A stretch of DNA of 36,359 bases from Muribaculaceae bacterium (GCA_003979155.1 RYWL01000013.1:1-36359), one strand, 5' to 3'; shown: positions 1 through 8,859, numbered from the stretch's first letter. Notes: generated from the letters alone by a model not told the origin. Numbers and translations are program-made.

Positions 1-112
1 TTATTTCTCTCCGAAAACTCACTTCTGTTAACAATCGTTTTTAAACAAGCTCTAAAAACACCACAGCTATTTGTCGTTTTAATCGATTTTTGATTAAAAT
101 TGATGAAAATAC

Positions 113-143
113 TTGTATAAGCCGTGAAAAATGATTAACTTTG
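113..143 (+). promoter_or_regulatory. Bacteroides-type promoter for the sugar operon
   Basis: TTG at 113-115 is followed after 20 bp by TAACTTTG at 136-143, an exact match to the Bacteroidota -7 consensus TAnnTTTG with the usual spacing to the -33 TTG/TTTG element. Transcription should start near 150. The longest reading frame of the next gene begins at 131, inside this promoter, which argues that translation starts at the ATG at 182. The rest of 1-112 is AT-rich and I see no gene in it. Confidence 0.7.
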
Positions 144-181
144 AGCGAAATCTAAAAACTGCAGAACCTCCCTATTTTGCA

Positions 182-1261
182 ATGGAAAAACTAAAAGTAG
201 GAATCATAGGACTTGGCCGCATGGGCGGTTTCTTCCTTAATGAATTCCTGAAGAGCCCCCGTTGGACAGTGTCGTCGATATGTGAGATGAACACTGCCGT
301 TCATGATGAGATTCACAACCGAGTGCCTGAAGCCACCATCGTGACAGACGAGGACGAGATTTTCAATAATCCTGAAATAGATGCTGTTGTGCTTACGGCC
401 CTTGCCGATTCGCGCCTGAGGCAGATTCGCAAAGCTGTAGCAGCCGGCAAATCAATAATATCCGAAAAGCCGATTGCCGATACTCCCGAAAACGAAAGAG
501 CGGCCTGTGAACTGGTGAAAAACGCCAAAATAGTCTCAACCGTAAACCTTTATATCCGCAACTCGTGGTATTTCAAAGAAATCGACGACTGCATACGCTC
601 GGGCGAGCTCGGCGAGCTCGGCATTATCCGCATCTGCCATATGACACCCGGTCTTTCGCCCGGCGAAGGTCATGAGGCCGAAGGCCCGTCGTTCCACGAC
701 TGCGGCATGCACTATGTCGATGTGGCCCGTCAGCTGGCTCGCTCGGAGTACAAGACAGTCCACGGACAGGCTGTGCGAATGTGGGCCTATAAAGACCCCT
801 GGTGGCTGCAGTGCCACGGCACCTTTGAGAACGGCGTGGTGTTTGATATCACTCAGGGCCACAACTATGGACAGCTCTCCGACAAACAGACACATAACTC
901 CTATATGGATATCATAGGCTCGAAAGGCATAGTGCGAATGACTCACGACTTCAAGACAGCCGTTGTGGAGGTTCATGGAGTCACACGCACCGAGCGCATA
1001 GAGCGTCCCTACGGAGGCAAGAACATTGACAAGCTCATAGAGCACTTCGCCGACTCAATAGAAAGAGGCGAGCCCGACTCTATGCTGCCTTCTTTCGACG
1101 ATGCTGCCGTTGCCTCGGAACTTGCCTGGAAAGCGATTGAGAGCGCCCTTCAGAGCGACTTGCCTGTGTGCGGTACGAGTGAAGAGCTGGAGCAAATCCA
1201 TGAGCGCCGCCGCACAATGAAAGACGGATATGGTCTTTTGAGAAGGCAGACTACCCGATAA
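182..1261 (+). CDS. Gfo/Idh/MocA family oxidoreductase, cytosolic
   Basis: A 359-residue NAD(P)-dependent sugar or inositol dehydrogenase-like protein. The Rossmann fold starts at once with GLGRMGG at residues 10-16, and the family motif EKP lies at 95-97, followed by the C-terminal α/β domain with a GMHYVDVA segment typical of the sugar-binding site. There is no signal peptide, so it acts in the cytoplasm. The start at 182 is preferred over 131 because 131 lies in the promoter and the extra 17 residues do not belong to the fold. It is first of four co-directional genes with another oxidoreductase, a DUF1080 protein and a TIM-barrel isomerase. By context it may reduce or oxidise a keto-sugar made by the exported partners. 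Family certain, substrate unknown. Confidence 0.85.
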   Translation: MEKLKVGIIGLGRMGGFFLNEFLKSPRWTVSSICEMNTAVHDEIHNRVPEATIVTDEDEIFNNPEIDAVVLTALADSRLRQIRKAVAAGKSIISEKPIADTPENERAACELVKNAKIVSTVNLYIRNSWYFKEIDDCIRSGELGELGIIRICHMTPGLSPGEGHEAEGPSFHDCGMHYVDVARQLARSEYKTVHGQAVRMWAYKDPWWLQCHGTFENGVVFDITQGHNYGQLSDKQTHNSYMDIIGSKGIVRMTHDFKTAVVEVHGVTRTERIERPYGGKNIDKLIEHFADSIERGEPDSMLPSFDDAAVASELAWKAIESALQSDLPVCGTSEELEQIHERRRTMKDGYGLLRRQTTR

Positions 1262-1319
1262 ACCTCTTTTTTGATTCCCGAAAATTCATCATTTTTTTTC
1301 AACACTAATACCTAAAACC

Positions 1320-2795
1320 ATGTCAGTAGATTTAACAAGGAGACAGTTCCTCAAAACCGGTGCAATGGCCTCGCTTGCAATGGCCGTGATGCCCAGTTCT
1401 GTTCTTGGTAAGAGCTTCAGCGGAGTCACAGCTCCCAGCGACAAACTCAATATTCTCGGCGTAGGCATCGGTGGTCGCGGTGCTTCCGTGCTCAATGACG
1501 TTAGTCAGGAAAACATCATCGGCCTCTGCGACGTAGACTGGAAGTATGCCGACCACATCTTCCGCAGATATCCCAACGCAAAACGTTACAACGACTACCG
1601 TCGTATGTACGACGAAATGCTCAAGGATGCAGATGCTGTTGTAGTAGCTACTGCCGACCACACCCATGCAATCATCTCTGCCGACGCTCTTGTAGCCGGC
1701 AAACATGTATACTGCGAGAAGCCTCTCACACATACCGTTTACGAGTCGCGTCTGCTCACCCGTCTTGCCGACAAACACAAAGTAGCCACCCAGATGGGTA
1801 ACCAGGGCGCTTCGGGCGACGGTGTGCGCAAAATCTGCGACTGGATTTGGAACGGCGAAATCGGTGAAGTGACCCGTGTCGACGCATTCACCGACCGTCC
1901 TATCTGGCCTCAGGGCCTTTCGCGTCCTGTAAAATCGGAGAAAATACCTTCGACACTCAACTGGGATGCTTTCCTCGGTCCGGCCCCCGAACGTCCGTAT
2001 CACAGCTGCTACCACCCCTGGAACTTCCGCGGCTGGTGGGATTTCGGCACCGGCGCACTCGGCGATATGGCCTGCCATATTCTCCACCCCGCCTTCAAGG
2101 CTCTCAACCTCAGATACCCCACACATGTCGAAGGCAGCTCGACTCTGCTCCTCACCGAATCGGCTCCCAACGCACAGCGTATCAAATACACCTTCCCACG
2201 TCGCGACAACATGCCTAAGGTAGGTATGCCCGAAGTAGAAATCACATGGTATGACGGCGGTATCCTTCCCGAACGTCCCGCAGGCCTTCCCGATGGCAAA
2301 GACCTCAACGACCAGGGTGGCGCCCTCATCTTCTACGGCACCAAAGACACCCTTATCTGCGGTTGCTACGGCGTAAATCCCTATCTGCTTTCGGGTCGTG
2401 TTCCCGAAGCACCCTCGATTGCCCGCAAAGTTGAACTCAGCCACGGCAAAGACTGGGTGCGTGCCTGCAAGGAAGATTATGCACACCGCACACCTTCGGC
2501 ATCGGACTTCTCCGAAGCCGGCCCGTTCAACGAAATGGTTGTAATGGGTGTGCTCGCCGCACGTCTTCAGGGTCTCAACCAGGTGCTCGACTGGGATGGC
2601 GAGAACATGCGTTTCACCAACATCCCCGAGGATGCCACAATCCGCACTTGCATCGCCGACGGATTCCACATCAAAGACGGTCATCCCACATTTGATAAGA
2701 CGTGGTCCGACCCCGTAAACGCCCGTCAGTATGCCGAGTCTCTTATCCGCAAGCAGTATCGCGACGGTTGGAAACTTCCCGAAATGCCCGCATAA
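1320..2795 (+). CDS. Tat-exported Gfo/Idh/MocA oxidoreductase
   Basis: A 491-residue oxidoreductase with a twin-arginine signal: RRQFLK at residues 7-12, then a hydrophobic stretch ending near VLG at 30. The mature protein has the Rossmann glycine motif (GVGIGGRG), the EKP motif within YCEKPLTH, and the long bacterial C-terminal domain with the hallmark FRGWWDFGTGALGDMACH. Tat export implies folding with bound NAD(P) in the cytoplasm before delivery to the periplasm, as known for other exported members. It sits 58 bp after the cytosolic oxidoreductase and 28 bp before the DUF1080 lipoprotein. A role as glycoside or sugar 3-dehydrogenase is inferred from this company. Substrate and electron acceptor are unknown. 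Confidence 0.88.
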   Translation: MSVDLTRRQFLKTGAMASLAMAVMPSSVLGKSFSGVTAPSDKLNILGVGIGGRGASVLNDVSQENIIGLCDVDWKYADHIFRRYPNAKRYNDYRRMYDEMLKDADAVVVATADHTHAIISADALVAGKHVYCEKPLTHTVYESRLLTRLADKHKVATQMGNQGASGDGVRKICDWIWNGEIGEVTRVDAFTDRPIWPQGLSRPVKSEKIPSTLNWDAFLGPAPERPYHSCYHPWNFRGWWDFGTGALGDMACHILHPAFKALNLRYPTHVEGSSTLLLTESAPNAQRIKYTFPRRDNMPKVGMPEVEITWYDGGILPERPAGLPDGKDLNDQGGALIFYGTKDTLICGCYGVNPYLLSGRVPEAPSIARKVELSHGKDWVRACKEDYAHRTPSASDFSEAGPFNEMVVMGVLAARLQGLNQVLDWDGENMRFTNIPEDATIRTCIADGFHIKDGHPTFDKTWSDPVNARQYAESLIRKQYRDGWKLPEMPA

Positions 2796-2823
2796 CAGCA
2801 AAAAACACATATATAAATATAAA

Positions 2824-3687
2824 ATGAAAAAGATTCTTTTCTTCGCATCAGCTCTCGCTGTTGTAGCCGCTACCGCTTGCGGCAGCAAGAATGCTTCACA
2901 GGAATGTGAGGCAACAGACTCAGTTCCCGCAGGTCCCCAGTACACCGTTCTCCAGAACGAGCAGATAGACCTCACATCTTTCCCCGTTGACGAAGAAGGT
3001 TACTATACCATCTTCAACGGCAAAGACTTCACCGGTTGGCGTGGCTACGGTAAAGACACCGTACCTTCGCGCTGGACAATAGAAGACGGCGCTATCAAAT
3101 TCAATGGCTCGGGTACAGGCGAAGGCCAGACCCTCCAGGGGGGCGACATCATCTTTGGCAAGCAGCTCGGCAACTTCGAACTCGAACTCGAATGGAAAGT
3201 CGACAAAGGCAGCAACTCCGGTATCTTCTACCTCGCTCAGGAAGTTGAGACTACAAAAGAAGACGGCAGCAAGCAGCTCGAGCCAATCTATATCTCGGCT
3301 CCCGAATATCAGGTGCTCGACAATGCAAACCACCCTGATGCCAAGCTCGGTGTCGACGGCAACCGCATGTCGGCTTCTCTCTACGACATGATTCCCGCCA
3401 AGCCCCAGAACCAGAAACCTTACGGCGAATGGAACAAGGCTAAGATTCTCGTTTACAAAGGCACTGTAGTTCACTCGCAGAACGGTGAGAATGTGGTTGA
3501 ATACCACCTCTGGACTCCTCAGTGGACAGAACTGCTCCAGAACAGCAAGTTCAGCCAGGAAAAATGGCCCCTCGCATTCGAGCTCCTCAACAACTGCGGC
3601 GGTGAGAATCACGAAGGCTATATCGGCTTCCAGGACCACGGCGACAACGTTTGGTTCCGCAACATCCGCGTTAAACCCCTCGATTAA
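2824..3687 (+). CDS. DUF1080 (3-keto-disaccharide hydrolase-like) lipoprotein
   Basis: A 287-residue lipoprotein: signal peptide with lipobox ending at Cys19 (VAATAC), then one DUF1080 jelly-roll domain starting with the typical YYTIFNGKDFTGW around residues 57-70 and continuing with GNFELELEWKV and SNSGIFYLAQE. Members of this family have been characterised as 3-keto-glycoside hydrolases/lyases that cleave a glycosidic bond after C3 oxidation. The start at 2824 is chosen because it gives a clean lipoprotein signal; the frame also extends upstream into the previous gene. It lies 28 bp behind the Tat oxidoreductase that could make its keto substrate. The domain call is firm; the exact bond cleaved is inference. 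Confidence 0.85.
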   Translation: MKKILFFASALAVVAATACGSKNASQECEATDSVPAGPQYTVLQNEQIDLTSFPVDEEGYYTIFNGKDFTGWRGYGKDTVPSRWTIEDGAIKFNGSGTGEGQTLQGGDIIFGKQLGNFELELEWKVDKGSNSGIFYLAQEVETTKEDGSKQLEPIYISAPEYQVLDNANHPDAKLGVDGNRMSASLYDMIPAKPQNQKPYGEWNKAKILVYKGTVVHSQNGENVVEYHLWTPQWTELLQNSKFSQEKWPLAFELLNNCGGENHEGYIGFQDHGDNVWFRNIRVKPLD

Positions 3688-3706
3688 TAAATCGATAATC
3701 TGATAC

Positions 3707-3744
3707 GGGGTGTCATTGCTCGGTTCGGCCGGCTGTGACACCCC
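3707..3744 (+). terminator. Intercistronic hairpin in the sugar operon
   Basis: A perfect 9-bp inverted repeat, GGGGTGTCA at 3707-3715 and TGACACCCC at 3736-3744, with a 20-nt loop that is itself GC-rich, followed by TTTAAAATTA. It stands between the DUF1080 gene and the isomerase gene. With only three T's after the stem it may be a partial terminator or mRNA stabiliser rather than a full stop. Confidence 0.55.
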
Positions 3745-3767
3745 TTTAAAATTAATCAATCTAAACT

Positions 3768-4670
3768 ATGAAACTTAAGACAATACTCTTTGCTGTGTCG
3801 GCCTTATTGCTCGGCGGCGCAGTTGCCTGCACCAACGCACAGACAGATGCTCCTAAAAAAGATAAGGGCATTCAGCTCTATTCTGTGCGCCATCTGCTCG
3901 ACGAGGGACAGAAATATCACGACAATCTTCCCGGACTTCTCAAATCGGTATCGGATAACGGCTACACACATGTGGAGGCTGCAAACTACGATAATGGCAA
4001 GGGACTTTTCTATGGCCTTACTCCCGAAGAATTTGCCAAAGCTTGTGAGGAAGCCGGTCTCAAGGCCACATCGTCGCACACCGGCCGCAGCCTTTCGGCC
4101 GACGAAATGAAATCGGGCGACTATAGCGAATTCTATAAGTGGTGGGACAAGACCATCGCCGACCACAAGGCCGCCGGCATGGAATATATCGTGATGCCGT
4201 GGATGAATGTGCCCGACTCGCTGGCCGACCTTAAGAAGCAGTGCGAGGCTCTGAGCGAGGTAACACGCCGCTGTGAGGCCCAGGGCCTTAAATTCGGCTA
4301 TCACAACCACTCGCACGAGTTCAAGGAGGTAGAAGGTGTGAAAATGCTCGATTATATGATTGAGAACACCAACCCCGAGATGCTCTATGAGATGGACGTG
4401 TACTGGACTATGTATGGTCATGCAGCTCCTGTTGATTATTTCAAGAAGTATCCCGGCCGCTTCAAGCTTCTCCATATCAAAGACCTCCGCGAGATTGGTC
4501 AGAGCGGTATGGTAGGTTTCGACGCTATCTTCAATAATGCCGACACCGCAGGTGTGGAGAACTTTTATGTTGAAATCGAAGAATTTACCGGCGACCCCGA
4601 AGAAGGCATCCGCCAGAGCGCAGAATATCTCGATAATGCGCCTTTCGTAAGAGAGTCGTATAAGAAATAA
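3768..4670 (+). CDS. Sugar phosphate isomerase/epimerase-like TIM-barrel lipoprotein
   Basis: A 300-residue protein of the xylose isomerase-like TIM-barrel family (AP endonuclease 2 superfamily). It has a lipoprotein signal ending at Cys21 (GGAVAC), then the family start KGIQLYSVR. Likely metal and acid/base positions are in GYHNHSHEF, DVYWTMYGH, LLHIKDL and YVEIEEF. Being lipid-anchored, it works outside the cytoplasm, which is unusual for an enzyme named after sugar phosphates; related exported proteins of Bacteroidota act on free or keto sugars. It is fourth in the operon, behind the hairpin at 3707-3744. Epimerase, keto-sugar lyase or hydratase are all possible roles. Confidence 0.82.
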   Translation: MKLKTILFAVSALLLGGAVACTNAQTDAPKKDKGIQLYSVRHLLDEGQKYHDNLPGLLKSVSDNGYTHVEAANYDNGKGLFYGLTPEEFAKACEEAGLKATSSHTGRSLSADEMKSGDYSEFYKWWDKTIADHKAAGMEYIVMPWMNVPDSLADLKKQCEALSEVTRRCEAQGLKFGYHNHSHEFKEVEGVKMLDYMIENTNPEMLYEMDVYWTMYGHAAPVDYFKKYPGRFKLLHIKDLREIGQSGMVGFDAIFNNADTAGVENFYVEIEEFTGDPEEGIRQSAEYLDNAPFVRESYKK

Positions 4671-4692
4671 TATTACTCCAACTCAGAAATGA

Positions 4693-4726
4693 CAGAGGCC
4701 GTCTAACCGCGGTTAGACAGCCTCTG
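4693..4726. terminator. Bidirectional terminator hairpin
   Basis: A 34-base hairpin: CAGAGGC at 4693-4699 pairs with GCCTCTG at 4720-4726, and the inner GTCTAACC/GGTTAGAC halves (4701-4718) form a perfect palindrome around CCGCGG. One mismatch (C4700/A4719) separates the two stems. It lies in the 77-bp gap between convergent genes and can serve both strands, although U-tracts are weak. Confidence 0.75.
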
Positions 4727-4747
4727 CTCAGTTGATTGAGCGGAGAG

Positions 4748-5785
4748 TCAGATGAAGAGTGGCGAGATGTATTTAGCAAGCAGCCATCCACCGGCGATGA
4801 GCCATATAAAAAGGATGAATGCAAGTATAAACGGCTTTGCTCCCGCTTTTTTGAATTTGTCGATGCTCGTTTCGGCACCAAGGGCCACCATAGCCATAGT
4901 GAGCAGGAATGTGTCGATGTAGTTGATAATGTCGACAACAGACTGCGGCAATAAGCTGAATGAATTGAATCCGATGACTGCGAGAAAGCCGAGAGCAAAC
5001 CATGGAATTGTCACTTTGCCTTTTGTGGCGTTGCCCGCATTGCCGTGTTTTACGGCAGAGACAGCCGTCCAGTAGCCGAGAATGAGAAGCACGGGCACGA
5101 GCAGCATGACGCGTATCATCTTTACAATCACGGCCACATCGGAGATTTCCGGGCCCATGGCATTGCCGGCACCTACGGCGTGAGCCACTTCATGAAGTGT
5201 GGACCCGGCGTAAATACCCATTTCTTCGGGCGACAGGTTGAGAATGCCTGCACGGTAGGCAATTGGATAAAGGAACATTGATATTGTTCCGAAAATCACC
5301 ACTGTGGCCACGGCTACGGCCGTTTTGTAGGGCTTTGTCTGAATTGTAGACTCTGCGCCGAGCACGGCTGCCGCACCGCATATGCCGCTGCCTATTGAAG
5401 TGAGCAGGGCTATGTCGCGGTCCATTTTGAGGGCTTTGCCAAGCCAGTAACCGCCTATGACAGTGACAGTGACAACGATAACATCGATGATGATGCCCGG
5501 CAGACCTACAGCGACAACGTCCATGAATGTGAGGCGGAAGCCATACAGGATGATGCCGAGTCTGAGCAGCTTTTTGGAACAGAACTGTATGCCCGGCACC
5601 CATGTCTCAGGCAGATTGTTGCGTAAGCTGTTGGCATATAGCATGCCGAGAATTATGCCTATGATCATGGGGCTGAACGACAGCTCGGTGAATATCTGTG
5701 CCGAACCTATGTAGAATGCCGCGCATGAAAAGAGGCCGATGAGAAGGACTCCATGGAGCATGCTGCTCCGTTTTTCTGTAAACAT
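4748..5785 (-). CDS. YeiH-family putative sulfate exporter
   Basis: A 345-residue polytopic inner-membrane protein of the YeiH/Cons_hypoth698 family, annotated elsewhere as a putative sulfate exporter. Around ten hydrophobic segments are visible, with family-typical stretches such as LLRLGIILYGFRLTF (about 73-87), GSGICGAAAVLG and AGSTLHEVAHAVGAG. Length fits the family. It is last in the dnaX-hydrolase-YeiH run, starting 45 bp after the hydrolase stop, and is closed by the shared hairpin at 4693-4726. The transported substrate has weak experimental support in the family, so 'sulfate' should be read as a label. Confidence 0.88.
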   Translation of the reverse strand: MFTEKRSSMLHGVLLIGLFSCAAFYIGSAQIFTELSFSPMIIGIILGMLYANSLRNNLPETWVPGIQFCSKKLLRLGIILYGFRLTFMDVVAVGLPGIIIDVIVVTVTVIGGYWLGKALKMDRDIALLTSIGSGICGAAAVLGAESTIQTKPYKTAVAVATVVIFGTISMFLYPIAYRAGILNLSPEEMGIYAGSTLHEVAHAVGAGNAMGPEISDVAVIVKMIRVMLLVPVLLILGYWTAVSAVKHGNAGNATKGKVTIPWFALGFLAVIGFNSFSLLPQSVVDIINYIDTFLLTMAMVALGAETSIDKFKKAGAKPFILAFILFIWLIAGGWLLAKYISPLFI

Positions 5786-5830
5786 TTTATTTTGAATTTT
5801 GATAGATTGTGAACTGTATTATATAACAAT

Positions 5831-7021
5831 TCAAATGAGCTTTTCGGCGACAAGAATGCTGTCGACAGCCGCCACAGTCGCCGGACGGTCCCAGTCGGGA
5901 CGGTTTGCAAAAATTATTACCGACACCTCGCTCCCTGGAAAATATGCGGCGTAGGTGTAGAACCCGCCGTTGTCGCCTGTGTGGAATATTTTCAGAGGGA
6001 AACCCTCTCGCCGGTATGAGTATAGGCCGAGGCCATAGTAGGTGTCGGGCTCGTCGGTGAGTACGATTGGCTCTACGGTCTGCTTCAGAGATTCTTCGTT
6101 AATTATGCGATTTCTGTAAAGGGCGCGCTGCCAGCGAAGGAAGTCGCGCGAGGTGGTGTAGAGGCCACCGTCGGCTTTCGTGGGAAAGAAATTTGCCTCG
6201 CCGTAGTCCGATTCCTCCCAGCGGCCGTCTTTGCTGCGTGATGCTGTTCCGGCCTCGCCTTCGGCGGGAATATATCCGTGCGCGTAGTTGTTCATGGGCA
6301 CATCGGGCTGGAAATATACAGTGTGTTTCATGCCGGCTCCGGCAAATATATTGGTGTGCATCCACGAAGTGAACTCTGAGTCGGTGAGGCGTTCAACTAT
6401 AGGCAGCACAAGCTGAAAGGTAGGATTCTGATACTCATATTGAGTGCCGGGCGTGAATGCGAGTGAGTCGAGATCGTCGAGATACTGTGTCGACTCTTTC
6501 CACAGAGCGTAGTGCTTGTAGTCGTTTACATTGGCGTAGATGCTTTTGTGTTTCTTGAGGTATTCCTGCCACTGCTGCTCGGTGCGCGGACGTGTGTCGG
6601 GAATTCCCGATGTGTGCGACATCATCTGCCTGAGGGTGATTTGCCTCAGCAGAGGCGAGTGGAATTCGGGAAAATACTGCGACACGGTGTCGCTCATCGA
6701 GAGTGCGCCGCGTTCCTGAAGTATGAGCAGTGCAACCGAAGAGAATTGCTTTGATATAGAGCAGATATTGAAAAGCGTCGTGCTGTCGATTGGAGTGTTT
6801 TCGTCGAGCCGTGCTTTTCCGAAACCTTGCTCGTAGATTACGGTGTCTCCTTTGGCTATCAGTACAATAGCGCCGGGTTCTGAATCGGCAAACATCGCGC
6901 CGAAGAGGCTGTCGATGTCGGCTGTAAGAGTTGTGTATCTTGTGTCGCAGCAGTGTCGCGGGCTGCAGGCGACAAAAATAGTAAGGGCTATTGCAAATAA
7001 TAGAAGTGAAATGTTGCGCAT
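5831..7021 (-). CDS. Beta-lactamase-fold serine hydrolase lipoprotein
   Basis: A 396-residue class C beta-lactamase/penicillin-binding-like hydrolase (PF00144). The signal peptide ends in a lipobox at Cys19 (IFVAC). The three active-site motifs are all present: SxxK as S88-I-S-K91, YxN as Y197-Q-N199 and HTG at 347-349. Such proteins are typically D-alanyl-D-alanine peptidases, esterases or peptidases rather than resistance enzymes. It begins 9 bp after dnaX stops, so it is probably co-transcribed from the dnaX promoter. Location would be the periplasm or outer membrane through the lipid anchor. Substrate unknown. Confidence 0.87.
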   Translation of the reverse strand: MRNISLLLFAIALTIFVACSPRHCCDTRYTTLTADIDSLFGAMFADSEPGAIVLIAKGDTVIYEQGFGKARLDENTPIDSTTLFNICSISKQFSSVALLILQERGALSMSDTVSQYFPEFHSPLLRQITLRQMMSHTSGIPDTRPRTEQQWQEYLKKHKSIYANVNDYKHYALWKESTQYLDDLDSLAFTPGTQYEYQNPTFQLVLPIVERLTDSEFTSWMHTNIFAGAGMKHTVYFQPDVPMNNYAHGYIPAEGEAGTASRSKDGRWEESDYGEANFFPTKADGGLYTTSRDFLRWQRALYRNRIINEESLKQTVEPIVLTDEPDTYYGLGLYSYRREGFPLKIFHTGDNGGFYTYAAYFPGSEVSVIIFANRPDWDRPATVAAVDSILVAEKLI

Positions 7022-7030
7022 TGAAAATTT

Positions 7031-8788
7031 TTAGATGAGGTGCATCTTGAATTTTGTCATCATCTCCGATAGTGCGGGATGCGACTTGAGCAAGTAGTCG
7101 AGCACCTGTTGTTCGGTCCAGAAAGCCGGCGGAATGTCGCCTTGACATACCTGTGGCTCGAGGGTGATTGCGTCGTTCGACAGACGGTCGCGGATTTGCC
7201 TGGTGATAGAGCCGAGAGATTTCTGGACTATGTCGGCCTGCATGGCGTTCCACACCTTTATTTCGAAGGTGTGTTCGGCCGTACGCAGTGGCTCGCTTGC
7301 GGAGAGCACGCTTTTGAGCAGCGGCTCGGCATCGAACGACGAAGCAAGCGCATGCCATGCCGTTGCAAAATCGGCATCGCTGTAAGGCTTGTTTCTGAAT
7401 TCCGGCTCTGGCTCCGAGGCTTGCTGCACCTGCTGTGGCTGCGCCTCGGGTTTGGGTGTGGTGCTATTGAGCGACAGAGTGCCTGAGGTGTACGACTTGT
7501 GCGTCATTTCGGGCAATGGTTTCGATGCCACTACATGCGGCACCGAAGGTCGTGTCGGAGTCTGAACCGTAGCCGTAGCGTGAGGCACAGTAGTTGCAGG
7601 GGTTGCGCCAATTGCTTGCGGGGCCGGCGAGGAGGTTGCGAAGCTCTCCAGCGGTCTCAGTTGCCCCCCGTCGCTTCCGCTTTCATCGGGCGAGGGGCTG
7701 AGTAATTGGCATAGTTTAATGAGCGTCAGCTCTATAAGGAATTGTTTGTTGCCTGCGGTTCGGAAATTGAAGTCGGCCTCATTGCAGAGGTCCATTGCTT
7801 TGTAAAGGAATGTTGGGTGCAGTTTTGCTCCTTTTTCGGCCATTGTCTGGCGCACGTCGTCGGTCGCTTCTAGAAGGCAAAGAGTTGCCGGATTCATCGC
7901 CACCATAAGGTCGCGGAGATATCGTGCAAGACCGTTGATGAAGAAGAGTGAGTCGAAGCCTTTTTCGCGCACCTCTTTATATATTAGGAGCGAAGTGGCC
8001 ACATCCTGGGCGACGAATGCGTCGACGAGACGTTCGTAGTAGCTGTTGTCGAGCTCGTTCAGATTGTCGATTGTCGACTGATAGGTGATGTTTCCGCGAG
8101 AGCTTGCCGCCACCTGGTCGAATATCGAGAGAGCGTCGCGCATGGCACCGTCGGCCTTACGTGCTATGATATTCAATGCGGCCGGTTCGGCTGCAATGCC
8201 TTCGTTGGCGGCGATGCGTTGCATCTGTGCCACCATGTCGGCGATTGTTATGCGGTTGAAATCGTAAATCTGGCAGCGCGACAGGATTGTCGGTATGATT
8301 TTGTGCTTTTCGGTCGTGGCAAGTATGAAAATAACATACGACGGCGGCTCTTCGAGCGTTTTGAGAAACGCGTTGAACGCAGCCGCCGTGAGCATATGCA
8401 CCTCGTCGATGATGAATACGCGGTACTTTCCGGATGCCGGGGGCACCATCACCTGTTCGATGAGTTGTCGCATGTCGTCGACACCGTTGTTTGAGGCGGC
8501 GTCGAGCTCAAGAATGTTGAGTGAACGGTTTTCGTTGAATTGCCGGCATGAATCGCACTGGTTGCAAGCCTCGCCGTCGGAAGTGCGCGAGGAGCAGTTG
8601 ATAGTTTTGGCGAAAATACGGGCACACGAAGTCTTACCCACGCCTCGCGACCCACAGAATAGGTAGGCGTGAGCCAGACGGTCGGTGGCGATGGCGTTTT
8701 TAAGCGTCGCCGTCAGCGCCGGTTGCCCGACCACCGACGCAAAGGTCGAGGGTCTGTATTTTCTGGCCGATACGATGTATTGTTCCAT
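7031..8788 (-). CDS. dnaX: DNA polymerase III subunit gamma/tau
   Basis: A 585-residue clamp-loader ATPase. From the N-terminus: RKYRP near residue 9, Walker A GSRGVGKTS at 46-54, four zinc cysteines C65, C75, C78 and C81, Walker B IIDEVHML at about 127-134, and sensor motif SRC. A Pro/Ala/Thr-rich linker (about 370-480) leads to a tau-like C-terminal domain. The start at 8788 (MEQYIV) is chosen because a consensus promoter lies just upstream at 8829-8859; the longer frame reaching 8881 would run through that promoter. I saw no obvious slippery site for a gamma product. The serine hydrolase follows after 9 bp. Confidence 0.95.
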   Translation of the reverse strand: MEQYIVSARKYRPSTFASVVGQPALTATLKNAIATDRLAHAYLFCGSRGVGKTSCARIFAKTINCSSRTSDGEACNQCDSCRQFNENRSLNILELDAASNNGVDDMRQLIEQVMVPPASGKYRVFIIDEVHMLTAAAFNAFLKTLEEPPSYVIFILATTEKHKIIPTILSRCQIYDFNRITIADMVAQMQRIAANEGIAAEPAALNIIARKADGAMRDALSIFDQVAASSRGNITYQSTIDNLNELDNSYYERLVDAFVAQDVATSLLIYKEVREKGFDSLFFINGLARYLRDLMVAMNPATLCLLEATDDVRQTMAEKGAKLHPTFLYKAMDLCNEADFNFRTAGNKQFLIELTLIKLCQLLSPSPDESGSDGGQLRPLESFATSSPAPQAIGATPATTVPHATATVQTPTRPSVPHVVASKPLPEMTHKSYTSGTLSLNSTTPKPEAQPQQVQQASEPEPEFRNKPYSDADFATAWHALASSFDAEPLLKSVLSASEPLRTAEHTFEIKVWNAMQADIVQKSLGSITRQIRDRLSNDAITLEPQVCQGDIPPAFWTEQQVLDYLLKSHPALSEMMTKFKMHLI

Positions 8789-8828
8789 GTCGAATAAATA
8801 AAAGCTGCGGTGCTTTTCCGCAGCTGTG

Positions 8829-8859
8829 CAAAAGTAGCGAAAAGTTGTCGCAGGGCAAA
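8829..8859 (-). promoter_or_regulatory. Bacteroides-type promoter of dnaX
   Basis: On the minus strand TTTG (complement of 8856-8859) is followed after 19 bp by TACTTTTG (complement of 8829-8836), matching both -33 and -7 Bacteroidota elements exactly. Transcription would start near 8822, about 34 nt ahead of the dnaX ATG at 8788. It lies in the divergent dnaX/acpP intergenic region (8789-9044). Confidence 0.8.

Noticed and set aside
131-181. N-terminal extension of the first oxidoreductase
   Set aside because: The ATG at 131 lies within a consensus promoter, and the domain begins immediately after the ATG at 182.
1332-2975. 547-codon open frame on the minus strand opposite the Tat oxidoreductase
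   Set aside because: It mirrors a clear gene with domain motifs on the plus strand; its translation has no recognisable fold and arises from codon bias.
5831-7021. Antibiotic-resistance beta-lactamase
   Set aside because: The YxN and HTG motifs fit the broad serine hydrolase family; nothing points to a dedicated resistance enzyme.
7031-8788. Programmed frameshift in dnaX giving a gamma form
   Set aside because: I saw no A-rich slippery heptamer with a following stem like that of E. coli.
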